Shown here: one piece after another, positions 49,009 to 58,920 of the stretch
Layout of the letters: every line of letters begins with the position of its first letter
How positions within the stretch are numbered: the stretch's first letter is position 1
Origin: Rhodospirillaceae bacterium
GTDB lineage: Bacteria > Pseudomonadota > Gammaproteobacteria > Steroidobacterales > Rariloculaceae
Direction: 5' to 3'
Length of the DNA stretch: 64,000 nucleotides
NCBI GenBank assembly: GCA_002718345.1
Contig: PBDA01000030.1
Location: forward strand, 38,599 to 102,598
Program-made: the position numbers and the translations under genes
Notes under the pieces: model-generated
The model's input: only the letters and a program-made list of their open reading frames with translations
Database searches by the model: none
Told to the model about the DNA's origin: nothing

Positions 49009-50373
49009 ATGTCTGATTCTGAAATATTTATGGAAAATGAAACTTTAAATATTAAGCCTGATTTGCTCTGTTCAGAACCAGTTCAACATATTAATGGAGA
49101 AATAGTTGTCCCTGGTGATAAATCCATTTCACATAGAGCGCTTTTGCTTAGTGCTATTGCTGAGGGAGATAGCTATCTTCATGGTTTTTTAAATGGTGAG
49201 GATTGTTTGGCAACGATGAATGCTTTACGTTCTATGGGAATACAAATAACTACAAACTCTAACAAGGTAAAAGTATGTGGCGTAGGTGCCAACGGTTTAA
49301 CTGAGCCCAAACAATCTCTTGATCTTGGGAACTCTGGAACAGCCATGCGTTTATTAGCGGGCATGCTTTCTTCTCAGCCCTTTAGTTCGGTATTAATTGG
49401 GGATGATTCGCTGAGTAAACGCCCAATGTCGAGGATTACTGAACCATTAAGTTCTATGGGAGCAAAAATTGATAGTAATGAAGGGTGTCCGCCTCTTGTC
49501 ATAGCTGGAGGTCAGAAATTACGTGGTATTAATTATAGATTGCCTGTTGCTAGCGCTCAGGTTAAGTCAGCTTTATTAATAGCAGGCCTATGGGCAGAAG
49601 GGCGTACAACTGTTCATTCTCCAGGACCAAGCAGAGATCATACAGAAATTATGCTTAAAACTATGGGAGTTGAATTATCTACAGGCAATGACCATGAGCT
49701 TTCTTTAGATGGTCCTGTTGCTTTAACGGCAAGAAATCATGAAATTCCAGGCGATTTTTCCTCAGCAGCATTTTTTATAGTAGCTGGGCTCCTTGCATCA
49801 AATGAGGGCCTTTTGATAAAAAATGTTGGAATTAACCCAACGCGTACTGGTTTGCTGGAAATCTTAAGATTGATGGGCGGTTCAATAGAAATTTTGAATA
49901 GTAGAGAATCTGGAAATGAACTTGTAGCAGATTTACTAGTTAAGAAAAGTCAGCTTAGAGGTATTGAGATTGATGCTAAGCTTGTACCTTTGGCAATTGA
50001 TGAATTTCCTGTGCTTTTTGTAGCGGCTGCTTTTGCTGATGGAATTACATCAGTGAATGATGCTAAAGAGTTGCGTTATAAGGAAAGCGACCGATTAAGT
50101 GTAATGGCAGAAGGATTAAATACACTTGGGGTTAAAACAAAAGAGACTAAAGATGGTTTGCGCATCAAGGGAGGCGCACTTTCTGGGGGATATATAGATA
50201 GTCATGGCGATCATCGGGTTGCTATGTCTTTTGCAGTTGCTGGAATTGCTGCAAAAGATTCGATTTATATTAGTAGGGCAAGGGAAATCAATACTTCATT
50301 TCCTGATTTTTTATCTATAGCAAATTCAGTTGGGTTTGCAATACGACCCCATACGATTAGCACCAGACACTAA
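49009..50373 (+). CDS. aroA: EPSP synthase (3-phosphoshikimate 1-carboxyvinyltransferase)
   Basis: 454 residues. P-G-D-K-S-I-S-H-R near 34-42, L-G-N-S-G-T-A-M-R-L-L, and Y-K-E-S-D-R-L with the family lysine and aspartate/glutamate residues. It joins shikimate-3-phosphate and PEP on the route to chorismate. The segment after the S-G-T motif reads R-L-L and not the R-P-L of enterobacterial class I enzymes, so it is the pseudomonad-like form; glyphosate response cannot be read from this. The first 20 residues are an extra tail. The stop overlaps the cmk ATG (TAATG). Confidence 0.96.
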   Translation: MSDSEIFMENETLNIKPDLLCSEPVQHINGEIVVPGDKSISHRALLLSAIAEGDSYLHGFLNGEDCLATMNALRSMGIQITTNSNKVKVCGVGANGLTEPKQSLDLGNSGTAMRLLAGMLSSQPFSSVLIGDDSLSKRPMSRITEPLSSMGAKIDSNEGCPPLVIAGGQKLRGINYRLPVASAQVKSALLIAGLWAEGRTTVHSPGPSRDHTEIMLKTMGVELSTGNDHELSLDGPVALTARNHEIPGDFSSAAFFIVAGLLASNEGLLIKNVGINPTRTGLLEILRLMGGSIEILNSRESGNELVADLLVKKSQLRGIEIDAKLVPLAIDEFPVLFVAAAFADGITSVNDAKELRYKESDRLSVMAEGLNTLGVKTKETKDGLRIKGGALSGGYIDSHGDHRVAMSFAVAGIAAKDSIYISRAREINTSFPDFLSIANSVGFAIRPHTISTRH

Positions 50374-51053
50374 TGAATTCTGAAATTCCAGTTGTTGCTA
50401 TAGATGGCCCTGTCGGATCTGGTAAAGGTACTATTAGTCGAGCTTTAGCACGTTCATTAAAGTGGAATTTGCTTGATAGTGGTGCTTTGTATCGACTGGT
50501 AGCTCTTAATTTAATAAAAAAAAATGTGTCTATACATGATTCAACCGCAGTTACTGAAATTGCAGCTGAAATGGATATTTCTTTTTCTGAAGCATGCGAG
50601 GAAGAAAAAACCTTTTTAGATGGATCTGATGTCACCCTTGATATAAGAACACCAGAGTGCGCCAATAAAGCCTCAGAGATTGCGTCTATGCCAGCCCTAC
50701 GATCAGTTCTATTAACTCGACAACGTAAGTTTCTTAGAGAACCCGGTTTAGTTGCAGATGGAAGAGATATGGGAAGCGTTATATTTCCATATGCATCTCT
50801 AAAGGTATTCTTAACTGCAAGTGTTGAGGAAAGGGCCTCTAGGCGTTATAACCAGTTGAAGCAAAAGGGGATTAATGTTAGCCTGCCGGACCTTTCTAGG
50901 GAGTTAGTGTTGCGTGATGAGCGTGATGTTAATCGCAAAATTGCCCCTCTTAGACCGGCAAAGGATGCGCGAATTTGTGACTCTACAAAGCTGAATCCTG
51001 AGGATGTTGTAATTACCATCCTACATTGGCTTCAGGAAAAGGGGTTTGCCTAA
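50373..51053 (+). CDS. cmk: Cytidylate kinase
   Basis: 226 residues. P-loop G-P-V-G-S-G-K-G-T (the common G-P-S is G-P-V here), D-S-G-A-L-Y-R, V-A-D-G-R-D-M-G and R-D-x-x-D-x-x-R-x-x-A-P-L. It phosphorylates CMP and dCMP. The aroA-cmk-rpsA order is conserved widely in gammaproteobacteria. Confidence 0.97.
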   Translation: MNSEIPVVAIDGPVGSGKGTISRALARSLKWNLLDSGALYRLVALNLIKKNVSIHDSTAVTEIAAEMDISFSEACEEEKTFLDGSDVTLDIRTPECANKASEIASMPALRSVLLTRQRKFLREPGLVADGRDMGSVIFPYASLKVFLTASVEERASRRYNQLKQKGINVSLPDLSRELVLRDERDVNRKIAPLRPAKDARICDSTKLNPEDVVITILHWLQEKGFA

Positions 51054-51103
51054 AAGTTTAGTTGGTAGGCCACGCAGGGAGCGAGGCTATTTTTGGTTGA
51101 CCA

Positions 51104-51122
51104 TTAGTCCATGATGGACTGA
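51104..51122 (+). promoter_or_regulatory. Hairpin in the rpsA leader
   Basis: TTAGTCCA (51104-51111) pairs with TGGACTGA (51115-51122) around a TGA loop, with one G-T wobble. It lies 42 bases before the rpsA start, near a GGAGG (51133-51137) that is too far away to be a normal ribosome site. In E. coli the rpsA leader folds into hairpins and mediates S1 autoregulation; a like role here is an inference. Confidence 0.35.
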
Positions 51123-51163
51123 TGTTGAGTTTGGAGGCCCGTGAAAACGGATTCAATTATATT

Positions 51164-52840
51164 ATGAGCGAAACCTTCGCTGAGCTACTCGAGGAGAGTC
51201 TTGCTAGTCGTCAGATTAAGCAGGGCGAGATTTTGACAGCTTATGTAGTAGATGTTAACGCAGATGTTGTAATAGTTAACGCAGGTCTTAAGTCTGAGGC
51301 CGTAATTCCAGCAAATCAATTTTTAGATGATAGCGGCAATATAGAAGTCGATATAGGCGACACTGTTGAGGTTGCTTTAGATGCTGTTGAGGATGGTTAT
51401 GGAGAGACCCGTCTATCTCGTGAAAAGGCTAAGCGTATGCGAACCTGGTCAACACTTCAGGAAGCTTTTGAGGCAAGTAAAGTTGTTTCTGGAACTATCA
51501 CAGGTAGAGTACGAGGAGGATTCACTGTTGAGCTAGATTTAGTAAGAGCCTTCTTGCCAGGATCACTTGTTGATGTACGTCCTATACGAGACCCGGCTTT
51601 ACTTGAGGGAAGTACGTTAGAGTTCAAAGTTATTAAGTTGGATCAAAAACGTAATAATGTAGTTGTATCTAGGCGTGCAGTGGTTGAGGAAGAGTACAGT
51701 GCTGAGCGTGATGAACTTCTAAAAAATCTTGAGGAAGGTTCTAGCGTCAAAGGAGTTGTGAAAAATCTTACAGATTACGGTGCGTTTGTTGATTTAGGTG
51801 GAATAGATGGACTCTTACATATCACTGATATGGCTTGGAAACGAGTAAAACATCCGGCAGAAGTAGTTAGTGTAGGCCAAGAACTGGAAGTAAAGGTTTT
51901 AAAGTTTGATCGTGAGAAAAATCGAGTTTCCCTAGGGCTGAAGCAACTTGGTTCAGATCCTTGGATGGACCTTGCTCGTAGATATCCTACTAATGCAAGA
52001 TTATTTGGCAAAGTAACTAATATTGCCGATTATGGGTGCTTCGTTGAGATTGAGGAAGGAGTAGAAGGGTTAGTTCACGTATCAGAGATGGATTGGACAA
52101 ATAAAAATGTGAGCCCACATAAGGTTGTTCAAATAAGTGATGAAGTTGAAGTAATGGTGTTGGATATTGATGAAGAAAGAAGACGAATTTCTTTAGGACT
52201 AAAACAATGTCAAGCAAATCCATGGGACGATTTTGCAGAAAAACATAAAAAAGGCGATAAAGTATCTGGGCAGATCAAATCAATAACTGATTTTGGGGTT
52301 TTTATTGGCTTGCCTGGAGGAATAGATGGGTTAGTTCATCTCTCTGATTTGTCATGGGATCTCACTGGTGAAGAAGCAGTCAGGAATTATAAAAAAGGTG
52401 AAGAACTAGAAACCACTGTTTTAGCGATTGACTCTGAGCGTGAGCGTATATCTTTGGGTGTTAAGCAATTAGATCAAGATCCTATATCTGTATTTATGGG
52501 AGACCATCCGAAGGACTCTATTTTGAAAGGTGTAATAAAGGAAGTTGATGCTAAAGGGGCAACTGTAGAGTTAGCAGATAATGTGATTGGCTATATACGA
52601 GCCTCAGAGATATCTAGGGATAGGATTGATGATGCAAGAACAATTCTAAAGCCCGATGATGAAATTGAAGCAAAGTTTGTAGGAATGGATAGAAAAAATA
52701 GAATTATTAACCTTTCAATAAAAGCAAGGGAAGTAAGCGATGAGGCTGAGGCTGTTGAAAGTTATAAGACAGACACTGATGCGGCTGCTTCAGGGACGTC
52801 ATTAGGCGATCTACTGAAAGAGCAAATGGATAATGATTGA
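51164..52840 (+). CDS. rpsA: 30S ribosomal protein S1
   Basis: 558 residues from ATG 51164, chosen because [12 protein letters not shown] matches the E. coli start; an in-frame ATG at 51122 would add 14 odd residues. Six S1 repeats of about 70-85 residues each, with G-A-F-V-D-L and G-L-V-H-V-S-E type motifs. S1 brings mRNA to the ribosome. No Shine-Dalgarno sequence lies within 15 bases of the ATG, as also noted for E. coli rpsA. Confidence 0.97.
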   Translation: MSETFAELLEESLASRQIKQGEILTAYVVDVNADVVIVNAGLKSEAVIPANQFLDDSGNIEVDIGDTVEVALDAVEDGYGETRLSREKAKRMRTWSTLQEAFEASKVVSGTITGRVRGGFTVELDLVRAFLPGSLVDVRPIRDPALLEGSTLEFKVIKLDQKRNNVVVSRRAVVEEEYSAERDELLKNLEEGSSVKGVVKNLTDYGAFVDLGGIDGLLHITDMAWKRVKHPAEVVSVGQELEVKVLKFDREKNRVSLGLKQLGSDPWMDLARRYPTNARLFGKVTNIADYGCFVEIEEGVEGLVHVSEMDWTNKNVSPHKVVQISDEVEVMVLDIDEERRRISLGLKQCQANPWDDFAEKHKKGDKVSGQIKSITDFGVFIGLPGGIDGLVHLSDLSWDLTGEEAVRNYKKGEELETTVLAIDSERERISLGVKQLDQDPISVFMGDHPKDSILKGVIKEVDAKGATVELADNVIGYIRASEISRDRIDDARTILKPDDEIEAKFVGMDRKNRIINLSIKAREVSDEAEAVESYKTDTDAAASGTSLGDLLKEQMDND

Positions 52841-52891
52841 GTTATTTAATAATAATATGGGTGGTGTAGCCCAAGAGGATGGTGCACAACA

Positions 52892-53194
52892 ATGACAAAG
52901 TCAGAATTGATTGATGCTATAGCTAGTAAACAAAAGCATTTACCTGCAAAAGATGTCGAACTTGCGGTTAAGCATATTCTTGAGTCCATGAGCGAATCTT
53001 TAGCTAATGGCGACCGTATAGAGATTCGGGGTTTTGGTAGTTTTTCATTGCATTATCGACCAGCTCGCATGGGCAGGAATCCTAAGACCGGTGAGGCAGT
53101 TGCACTTGCAGGGAAGCATGTCCCTCATTTTAAACCAGGCAAAGATCTTAGAGATCGCGTAAATAGTTCAAGGAATGAATCGGTAAGTAGCTAG
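52892..53194 (+). CDS. ihfB: Integration host factor subunit beta
   Basis: 100 residues, HU/IHF family. [20 protein letters not shown] and [13 protein letters not shown] with the DNA-intercalating proline. It bends DNA as a dimer with IHF alpha. rpsA-ihfB-lapA-lapB is the typical gammaproteobacterial order. Confidence 0.96.
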   Translation: MTKSELIDAIASKQKHLPAKDVELAVKHILESMSESLANGDRIEIRGFGSFSLHYRPARMGRNPKTGEAVALAGKHVPHFKPGKDLRDRVNSSRNESVSS

Positions 53195-53280
53195 GTATCA
53201 AGGTAAATAGTTTATCCTGGGTTTAAATTTAAGTGTGATGAAAATTTAACAATACGACTCGTTTTCCGGGTGATCATAGT

Positions 53281-53574
53281 TTGGGCGCAATACGAAAGTT
53301 TTTTCTCTTTATAGTCCTAATCTTTATGGTGATGATGGCAGCTACCTTTGCCTACCATAATTCTTTAGTAGTTACTCTTTATCTTGGTTTTATGGTAGTC
53401 GAGGATGCTCCTATATCATTGGCATTTATAGTGACTTTCGCTATAGGGTGGGTGGCCGGTCTTCTTACAGTTAGTCTGGCATTGCTTCGGGTTTTGTCTG
53501 AAAGGCGTAAACTGCGTAGGAAGCTAAAACTTGCTGAGGTTGAACTGAATAATATAAGACGTCTACCTTTGTAA
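53281..53574 (+). CDS. lapA: Lipopolysaccharide assembly protein A (DUF1049)
   Basis: 97 residues from TTG 53281. Two membrane helices (about 6-24 and 44-68), then a basic coiled cytoplasmic tail (R-V-L-S-E-R-R-K-L-R-R-K-L). It works with LapB in controlling LpxC and LPS synthesis. lapB starts one base after its stop. Confidence 0.88.
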   Translation: MGAIRKFFLFIVLIFMVMMAATFAYHNSLVVTLYLGFMVVEDAPISLAFIVTFAIGWVAGLLTVSLALLRVLSERRKLRRKLKLAEVELNNIRRLPL

Positions 53575-53575
53575 A

Positions 53576-54760
53576 ATGCCAACTGAAGCCACATTTTTTC
53601 TAGCTGGATTATTTATTATTGCTGCGGCAACTGGTTGGGCATTTGCAAGATATTCTTCACATGGTGAATTAGATTCAATACCTGACACAATTAATGCTGA
53701 TTATCTTCGGGGTTTAAATTTAGTTTTAAATAGACAGACAGAAGAGGCTTTAGAGCTGTTTGTTGAAATGGCAAAAATAGATGAGGATGCTTTAGAAACA
53801 CATTTTGCTTTAGGACACCTATTTCGTAGGCGTGGTGAAGTAGACAAGGCAATACGTGTCCATCAAAATTTACTTGCAAGGCCTGGTTTAGATCCGGAAC
53901 AGCGTGATCAAGCGTTGTTTTCCTTGGGACAAGACTTTCTAAGTGCAGGTTTGTTTGATCGAGCAGAAACTCTGTTCTCTGAGCTAGATAAGAGCCCAAC
54001 ACTAGGAGAAGCAGCATTAAGGAATTTGGTTGATATATATGAACGCGAGCAGGAGTGGGATAAAGCAATCGAAACGCATCGTGAACTTGAGATGTTAACT
54101 GAAGAAAAGTCTATTGAAGTTGCTCACTATCACTGCGAGTTAGCAGAGCAAGCAAGATTATCAGGTGACTTGGGTTTGGCTAGGCAGCATTTGAAGGGAT
54201 CAGTGCGGACAACTTCTGGTGCATTTCGGGCCTCATTAATACGTGCAGCCATATGTCAAGAAGAAAATGACTACTTGGAAGCTGCGCAATTATATGAGCA
54301 GATTCTCGCATCAGACCCAAGGTTGATGGTTGAGGTATTACCAGAGTTATTGAGTTGTTATCATAAAAATAATCGTGAAACTGAGTTTGAATCATATTTG
54401 AAAAATATAATAAATAAAAACCCTGAATTAGATAATATCATCGCTTATGCTGCTATTTTAACTGATATAAATGAATCCAAAGTGGTTGATAGTTGTGTTC
54501 AGAGTTTTATTATTAATCATGGAGTGCTTTCATCATTTATTGGTATAAATGACAGTTCTAGTAAATCAAAGCAATTAAGTGAAAATGACATTAACCGTAT
54601 AACAGACGGATTGAAAACACTTGCAGATTTGATTCCTCGTTATCGCTGTACTATTTGTGGTTATCGAAGTGAGAAACTACTCTGGCATTGTCCAAGTTGT
54701 AAAACATGGGAGAGTGTCCGCCCAGTACATGACTTTAAACTACAGAATCTGATTCATTGA
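53576..54760 (+). CDS. lapB: Lipopolysaccharide assembly protein B (YciM)
   Basis: 394 residues. N-terminal membrane helix (about 5-24), a series of TPR repeats (about 40-310), and a C-terminal rubredoxin-type metal site C-T-I-C-G-Y ... C-P-S-C. LapB is an adaptor for FtsH-mediated LpxC turnover. Paired with lapA. Confidence 0.93.
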   Translation: MPTEATFFLAGLFIIAAATGWAFARYSSHGELDSIPDTINADYLRGLNLVLNRQTEEALELFVEMAKIDEDALETHFALGHLFRRRGEVDKAIRVHQNLLARPGLDPEQRDQALFSLGQDFLSAGLFDRAETLFSELDKSPTLGEAALRNLVDIYEREQEWDKAIETHRELEMLTEEKSIEVAHYHCELAEQARLSGDLGLARQHLKGSVRTTSGAFRASLIRAAICQEENDYLEAAQLYEQILASDPRLMVEVLPELLSCYHKNNRETEFESYLKNIINKNPELDNIIAYAAILTDINESKVVDSCVQSFIINHGVLSSFIGINDSSSKSKQLSENDINRITDGLKTLADLIPRYRCTICGYRSEKLLWHCPSCKTWESVRPVHDFKLQNLIH

Positions 54761-54827
54761 GCCCAATTTAGTTTTAAACTAATAAAACATAAATTGATTC
54801 CATTTATATGCATATTGGAGCATTGCT

Positions 54828-55697
54828 TTGAGTAAAGGAAAAATTCGTATTGCAGTTTTCCCTGTGGCAGGTAGGGGTACTCGTTTTTTTCCCGTAACAA
54901 AAGTCTCACCTAAAGAGATGCTACCCATAGTGGATAAACCACTTATACAGTATGCAGTTGAAGAAGCTATCGCTGCGGGCGCAAAAAAGCTTATTTTTAT
55001 TACCGGCAACTCTCAGGATGTGCTAAAGAGCCATTTTGAGAATAATTTAGAGCTTGAAAAAGCTCTTATTCAGTCTGGAAAGGAAAGCCTTTTAAGTTTA
55101 GTAAAAGAGATTATTCCGTCAGATATAAAGTGTGTGTATATAAATCAGAAAAAGCCTTTAGGGTTAGGCCATGCAGTTCTGTGTGCACAGGAAGCAGTTG
55201 GTAATGAGCCATTTTTTGTACATCTTGCAGATGATCTGATTTCTGGCGATGTGCCTTGTTTGGTGCAAATGCGCTCACATTTTGAAATGCATAAAGTTAG
55301 CATAGTTGGTGTTGAACATATTGATTTAAGTGAATCTGAAAAGTACGGAATAGTTGGAACAGAAAAAAATAATGGAGTACTTCAAGTAACAAAAATTATT
55401 GAGAAACCATTACCGAAAGATGCGCCTAGTAACTTAGCTGTCGTTGGTAGGTATATATTGAAGCCGGAAATATTTTCTAAGCTTGCTAAGACTTCAAAAG
55501 GAGTAGGCAATGAAATTCAATTAACTGATGGTATCAGTAGCTTGATACAAGAACAGCCTGTGCACGCTTTGCCTTTTGATGGTATTAGATATGACTGCGG
55601 GTCTAAACTTGGCTATCTAAGGGCTACAATCGAATATGGCATTAAACATCCGGATGTTGGCTCAAGGTTGTCAGAGTACATACAGCGCTTAAAGTAA
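54828..55697 (+). CDS. galU: UTP-glucose-1-phosphate uridylyltransferase
   Basis: 289 residues from TTG 54828, with GGAG eight bases upstream. Nucleotidyltransferase motif G-R-G-T-R-F-F-P-V-T-K and P-K-E-M-L-P-I-V-D-K-P-L; later H-L-A-D-D-L-I and G-N-E-I-Q-L-T-D. It makes UDP-glucose for envelope sugars. It is convergent with the accessory block that follows. Confidence 0.96.
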   Translation: MSKGKIRIAVFPVAGRGTRFFPVTKVSPKEMLPIVDKPLIQYAVEEAIAAGAKKLIFITGNSQDVLKSHFENNLELEKALIQSGKESLLSLVKEIIPSDIKCVYINQKKPLGLGHAVLCAQEAVGNEPFFVHLADDLISGDVPCLVQMRSHFEMHKVSIVGVEHIDLSESEKYGIVGTEKNNGVLQVTKIIEKPLPKDAPSNLAVVGRYILKPEIFSKLAKTSKGVGNEIQLTDGISSLIQEQPVHALPFDGIRYDCGSKLGYLRATIEYGIKHPDVGSRLSEYIQRLK

Positions 55698-55727
55698 AAT
55701 AGTATTAAGAAAAACTTTTGTAATTTA

Positions 55728-56930
55728 TCACGCAATATAATTGTTATTTATATCGCTTAGTTGTTTTGTTCCAGCTTGTTGCATCATCATTTTTAATTCA
55801 CTGTGGAGTAGATCTAATACTTTCTCGACTCCAGTTTGTCCGTATGAACTTAATCCCCATAGATAAGGGCGACCAATGCATACAGCATCAGCACCTAATG
55901 CAAATGCTTTAAAAATATCAACTCCACGTCGAAACCCACTATCCACAAGAACAGGAATACGACCACGTACAGCTCTAACAACTTCAGGTAGTGACTCAAT
56001 TGTTCCTCTACCGCTATTTTCAGCTCTACCACCATGATTAGAAACAATAACCCCATCTACTCCATGTTCGATACATAGTTCTGCATCCTCACTTGTGACA
56101 ATACCTTTTAGTAGTAGCTTGGCATCTGTGAAATCTCTTAGTTTGTCCATAAACTCCCAATCTAAATTGCTAGATCGGGTCGTTGTAATAGAACTGGTGT
56201 CGATGCCATCAAACATTGGTCGCCTTTGAATAGAGTTACTAAATCCAGGAATATGACATCCTAAGCATTCCATATTTGTGTCGCGCCTAAATCTCCTAAG
56301 AGCTTCGCGATTGCTTGCGGGCAAATCAACAGTTACAGCAATTGCAGGACAGCCTGCATTTGTAGCTCGTTGAACTAGTTGCCTTGTAACATTCCAGTCT
56401 TCTGTCGGGTATAACTGAAACCAAGTTGGTTCGTGACGGCTTCCATTTACTTCTTCGACACTATAGGAGCTAACTGTTGATAAAATTTGTAGGGTGTCTC
56501 TAGAGTTAGATGCACGTGCTGTAGCAAGCTCTCCGTCAGGGTGAAATGCTTTTTGAGTACCGCAAGGAGCAACTACAATAGGCGAAGAGAATGACTTTCC
56601 AAATAACTTTATTGAAGTATCTACTTCACTAACATCAATCATTCGTCGAACTCTAAGCTGGATTTTCTCAAAACCAGCCCGGTTTGCTTTAATTGTCTCC
56701 CCACTATCAACACCTGAAGACAAATATGTGTAATGTGCGTTGCTGAGTGTAGTTCTTGCAACAGTTTCAAAGTCAAATACATTTACAGCTTCTTCGGCAT
56801 TATCTATAGGAATACTGATTTCTTCGCTTGGAGATTGTCCTACGGCGCGAAAACTTTTACCCAAGAGTGGTGTGCTAGCTAAATAAGTTAGAAACCTTCT
56901 CCTTTTATATTGATTATTTATTTGAGTCAT
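55728..56930 (-). CDS. FMN-dependent 2-hydroxyacid oxidase/dehydrogenase with Tat-like signal
   Basis: 400 residues of the lactate dehydrogenase/glycolate oxidase family. Seen: Y-T-Y-L-S-S-G, P-I-V-V-A-P-C-G-T-Q, T-V-D-L-P, S-N-H-G-G-R with the catalytic histidine, and D-S-G-F-R-R-G for FMN phosphate. The N-terminus is unusual: K-R-R-R-F-L at 9-14 followed by a mildly hydrophobic stretch, a twin-arginine pattern, so the folded flavoprotein may be exported. The start overlaps the CoA-transferase stop by 17 bases, so they share a transcript. Substrate unknown. Confidence 0.85.
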   Translation of the reverse strand: MTQINNQYKRRRFLTYLASTPLLGKSFRAVGQSPSEEISIPIDNAEEAVNVFDFETVARTTLSNAHYTYLSSGVDSGETIKANRAGFEKIQLRVRRMIDVSEVDTSIKLFGKSFSSPIVVAPCGTQKAFHPDGELATARASNSRDTLQILSTVSSYSVEEVNGSRHEPTWFQLYPTEDWNVTRQLVQRATNAGCPAIAVTVDLPASNREALRRFRRDTNMECLGCHIPGFSNSIQRRPMFDGIDTSSITTTRSSNLDWEFMDKLRDFTDAKLLLKGIVTSEDAELCIEHGVDGVIVSNHGGRAENSGRGTIESLPEVVRAVRGRIPVLVDSGFRRGVDIFKAFALGADAVCIGRPYLWGLSSYGQTGVEKVLDLLHSELKMMMQQAGTKQLSDINNNYIA

Positions 56931-58116
56931 TTTTCGATCTCAGTTCGTTCCGTATTTCTTCATTGTGCTCTCCCAATGTAGGGGGGTACCTACGGTAAGT
57001 TGGACCATGGTCTGATAAATTTATTGGATTTCCAATAGACTTAACAATACCGATTAGAGGATGTTCAAGCTCAACTACCATTCCTCTAGATATGATATGT
57101 TCATCAGTTAATGTATCGTCAGGAAAATTAATTGGTCCAGAGGGTATAGATTTTTTAACAAAAATCTCTACCCACTCAGATGCATCTTTCAGTAATAATT
57201 TTTCCTCTAAAATGGGAATTAAGTCATCGCGATTGAGATTTCTTGCTGCGTTTGTAGAAAACCTCGGGTCATTCTGAATTTCTTTATCTAATCCAAGTGC
57301 ATCACACAAACGTTCCCATAGCCTTTCTGTGCCTACACCTACAATGATCATCTTGTCCCTAGCTCTCATTGGTTGATAAGGTGTTACTGTTGGGTGGATA
57401 TTACCAAGACGTTCTGGGCGGTTACCCGTGGCAAAATAGCTACCACCAATATTTGCTAGCCAAGTAGTTTGAGCATCAACTAAAGAAACATCTAGAAATT
57501 GTCCTTTCCCAGTACCATTGTTGGAGTTATCTCTTGCATAGAGTGCCCCAAGTATGCCTATTGTTGTGTAAATTCCAGCAGTTATATCTGCCATAGGTGT
57601 TGGAAAACGCATTGGACCACCATCAATTTCGCCTGTCAGCGTCATTAGGCCAGCTTCACCCTGAGCAATAATATCGTAACCTCCGCGATTAGATTTTGGT
57701 CCGGTGTGCCCATAGCCACTAATTCCTGCGTATATTAGCCTAGGATTTATTTTTTGAAGAGTCTTGGGGTCAATTTTTGCTCTTTTTAGCGAGCTCATTC
57801 TAGGGATATTTGTTACAAAAACATCGGCTGTCTCTAATAAATTGTGAAAGACGGCTAGATCATCAGAGTTTTTGATATTTAACTCAATACTTCGTTTGTT
57901 TCTATTTACAGAAAGAAAATAGGCACTTTCTCCTTCGAGAAAAGGGGGGCCCCAGCCTCGAGCTTGATCTCCGTTACCTGGGCGCTCTACTTTAATTACG
58001 TCTGCACCTAGGTCACCTAACATCATTGCGCAGTAGGGTCCTGCGAGAGCTTCAGTCATCTCTATGATACGTATACCATGTAAGGCAGTTTTATTATTCA
58101 AATTATCAAACTCCAT
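56914..58116 (-). CDS. CaiB/BaiF (class III) CoA-transferase
   Basis: 400 residues. R-I-I-E-M-T-x-A-L-A-G-P-Y-C at 16-29, M-L-G-D-L-G-A-D-V-I-K-V-E, G-G-Y-D near 145-148, and the catalytic aspartate D177 in M-A-D-I-T-A-G. It moves CoA between carboxylic acids such as formate/oxalate, carnitine or branched acids; the exact pair cannot be read. Cytoplasmic. First gene of a two-gene transcript with the FMN enzyme, divergent from the RraA/aldolase gene. Confidence 0.9.
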   Translation of the reverse strand: MEFDNLNNKTALHGIRIIEMTEALAGPYCAMMLGDLGADVIKVERPGNGDQARGWGPPFLEGESAYFLSVNRNKRSIELNIKNSDDLAVFHNLLETADVFVTNIPRMSSLKRAKIDPKTLQKINPRLIYAGISGYGHTGPKSNRGGYDIIAQGEAGLMTLTGEIDGGPMRFPTPMADITAGIYTTIGILGALYARDNSNNGTGKGQFLDVSLVDAQTTWLANIGGSYFATGNRPERLGNIHPTVTPYQPMRARDKMIIVGVGTERLWERLCDALGLDKEIQNDPRFSTNAARNLNRDDLIPILEEKLLLKDASEWVEIFVKKSIPSGPINFPDDTLTDEHIISRGMVVELEHPLIGIVKSIGNPINLSDHGPTYRRYPPTLGEHNEEIRNELRSKNDSNK

Positions 58117-58218
58117 TTTTAGTCGCGACTCTAACTTGGATCTGACAAGACCTCAATGACAGTTAGCCCTTTATTGGATTAAGCTTGTAAAAATAATGAA
58201 AACGTTAGGAGTTCTCGC

Positions 58219-58917
58219 GTGAAAAATATAGTGGTCCAGAATATTAAACGAGCTAAAATTTCAACTATTCAAGGATTAGCTAAACAAGGAACATCAACTG
58301 TTCATGAGGCACAGGATCGGATGGGATTAATGTTGCCTTATATGAGACCAATATTCCCGGGTGCACGTATAGCAGGAAGTGCCATTACGGTCCTTTCTCA
58401 TCCAGGTGATAATTGGATGCTGCATGTACTTCCTGAAGTTGCGCAGGTCGGAGATATTGCTGTTGTTGCATTAAGCTCTGAAAATACAGATGGCATGTTT
58501 GGTGATTTACTTGCTACTTCCTATCAAGCATGCGGTATTCAGGGTTTAATAATAGATTCAGGTTGTAGGGATATTAAGGATTTAACATCAATGAATTTTC
58601 CTGTATGGAGTAGAGCTATTTCTGCTAAAGGAACGGTAAAGAAAACTTTGGGGTCAGTTAATATTCCGGTTATATGTGCAGGAACTCAAGTTAATCCCGG
58701 TGATGTAATAGTTGCAGATGATGATGGCATTGTGGTTGTTCCTAGAAATAAAGCCAAAGCAGTATATGAGGCGGGAAAGAAAAGGGAGGAGAATGAGGAA
58801 ATAAAACGTTCACGTTTAGCAGCAGGTGAATTAGGCCTTGATATTACTCATATGAGATCTGCGCTTGATGAAGCAGGGCTTATTTATGTAAATAATTCAA
58901 ATGATCAAGAAATCTAA
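58219..58917 (+). CDS. RraA-fold protein, 4-carboxy-4-hydroxy-2-oxoadipate aldolase/oxaloacetate decarboxylase type
   Basis: 232 residues from GTG 58219 (TAGGAG seven bases upstream). RraA fold with [13 protein letters not shown] and [10 protein letters not shown], the G-x-x-R-D metal/pyruvate motif of class II pyruvate aldolases. It continues [16 protein letters not shown], as in LigK/GalC-type enzymes. It cleaves or decarboxylates 2-oxo acids. True RraA (RNase E inhibitor) is shorter, so the enzyme is favoured. Followed by a small gene after three bases. Confidence 0.85.
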   Translation: MKNIVVQNIKRAKISTIQGLAKQGTSTVHEAQDRMGLMLPYMRPIFPGARIAGSAITVLSHPGDNWMLHVLPEVAQVGDIAVVALSSENTDGMFGDLLATSYQACGIQGLIIDSGCRDIKDLTSMNFPVWSRAISAKGTVKKTLGSVNIPVICAGTQVNPGDVIVADDDGIVVVPRNKAKAVYEAGKKREENEEIKRSRLAAGELGLDITHMRSALDEAGLIYVNNSNDQEI

Positions 58918-58920
58918 ATT

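Noticed and set aside
58121..58130. Perfect 10-base palindrome AGTCGCGACT just before the CoA-transferase start
   Set aside because: Short, lies in the presumed ribosome-binding zone, and no promoter could be tied to it; chance is likely.
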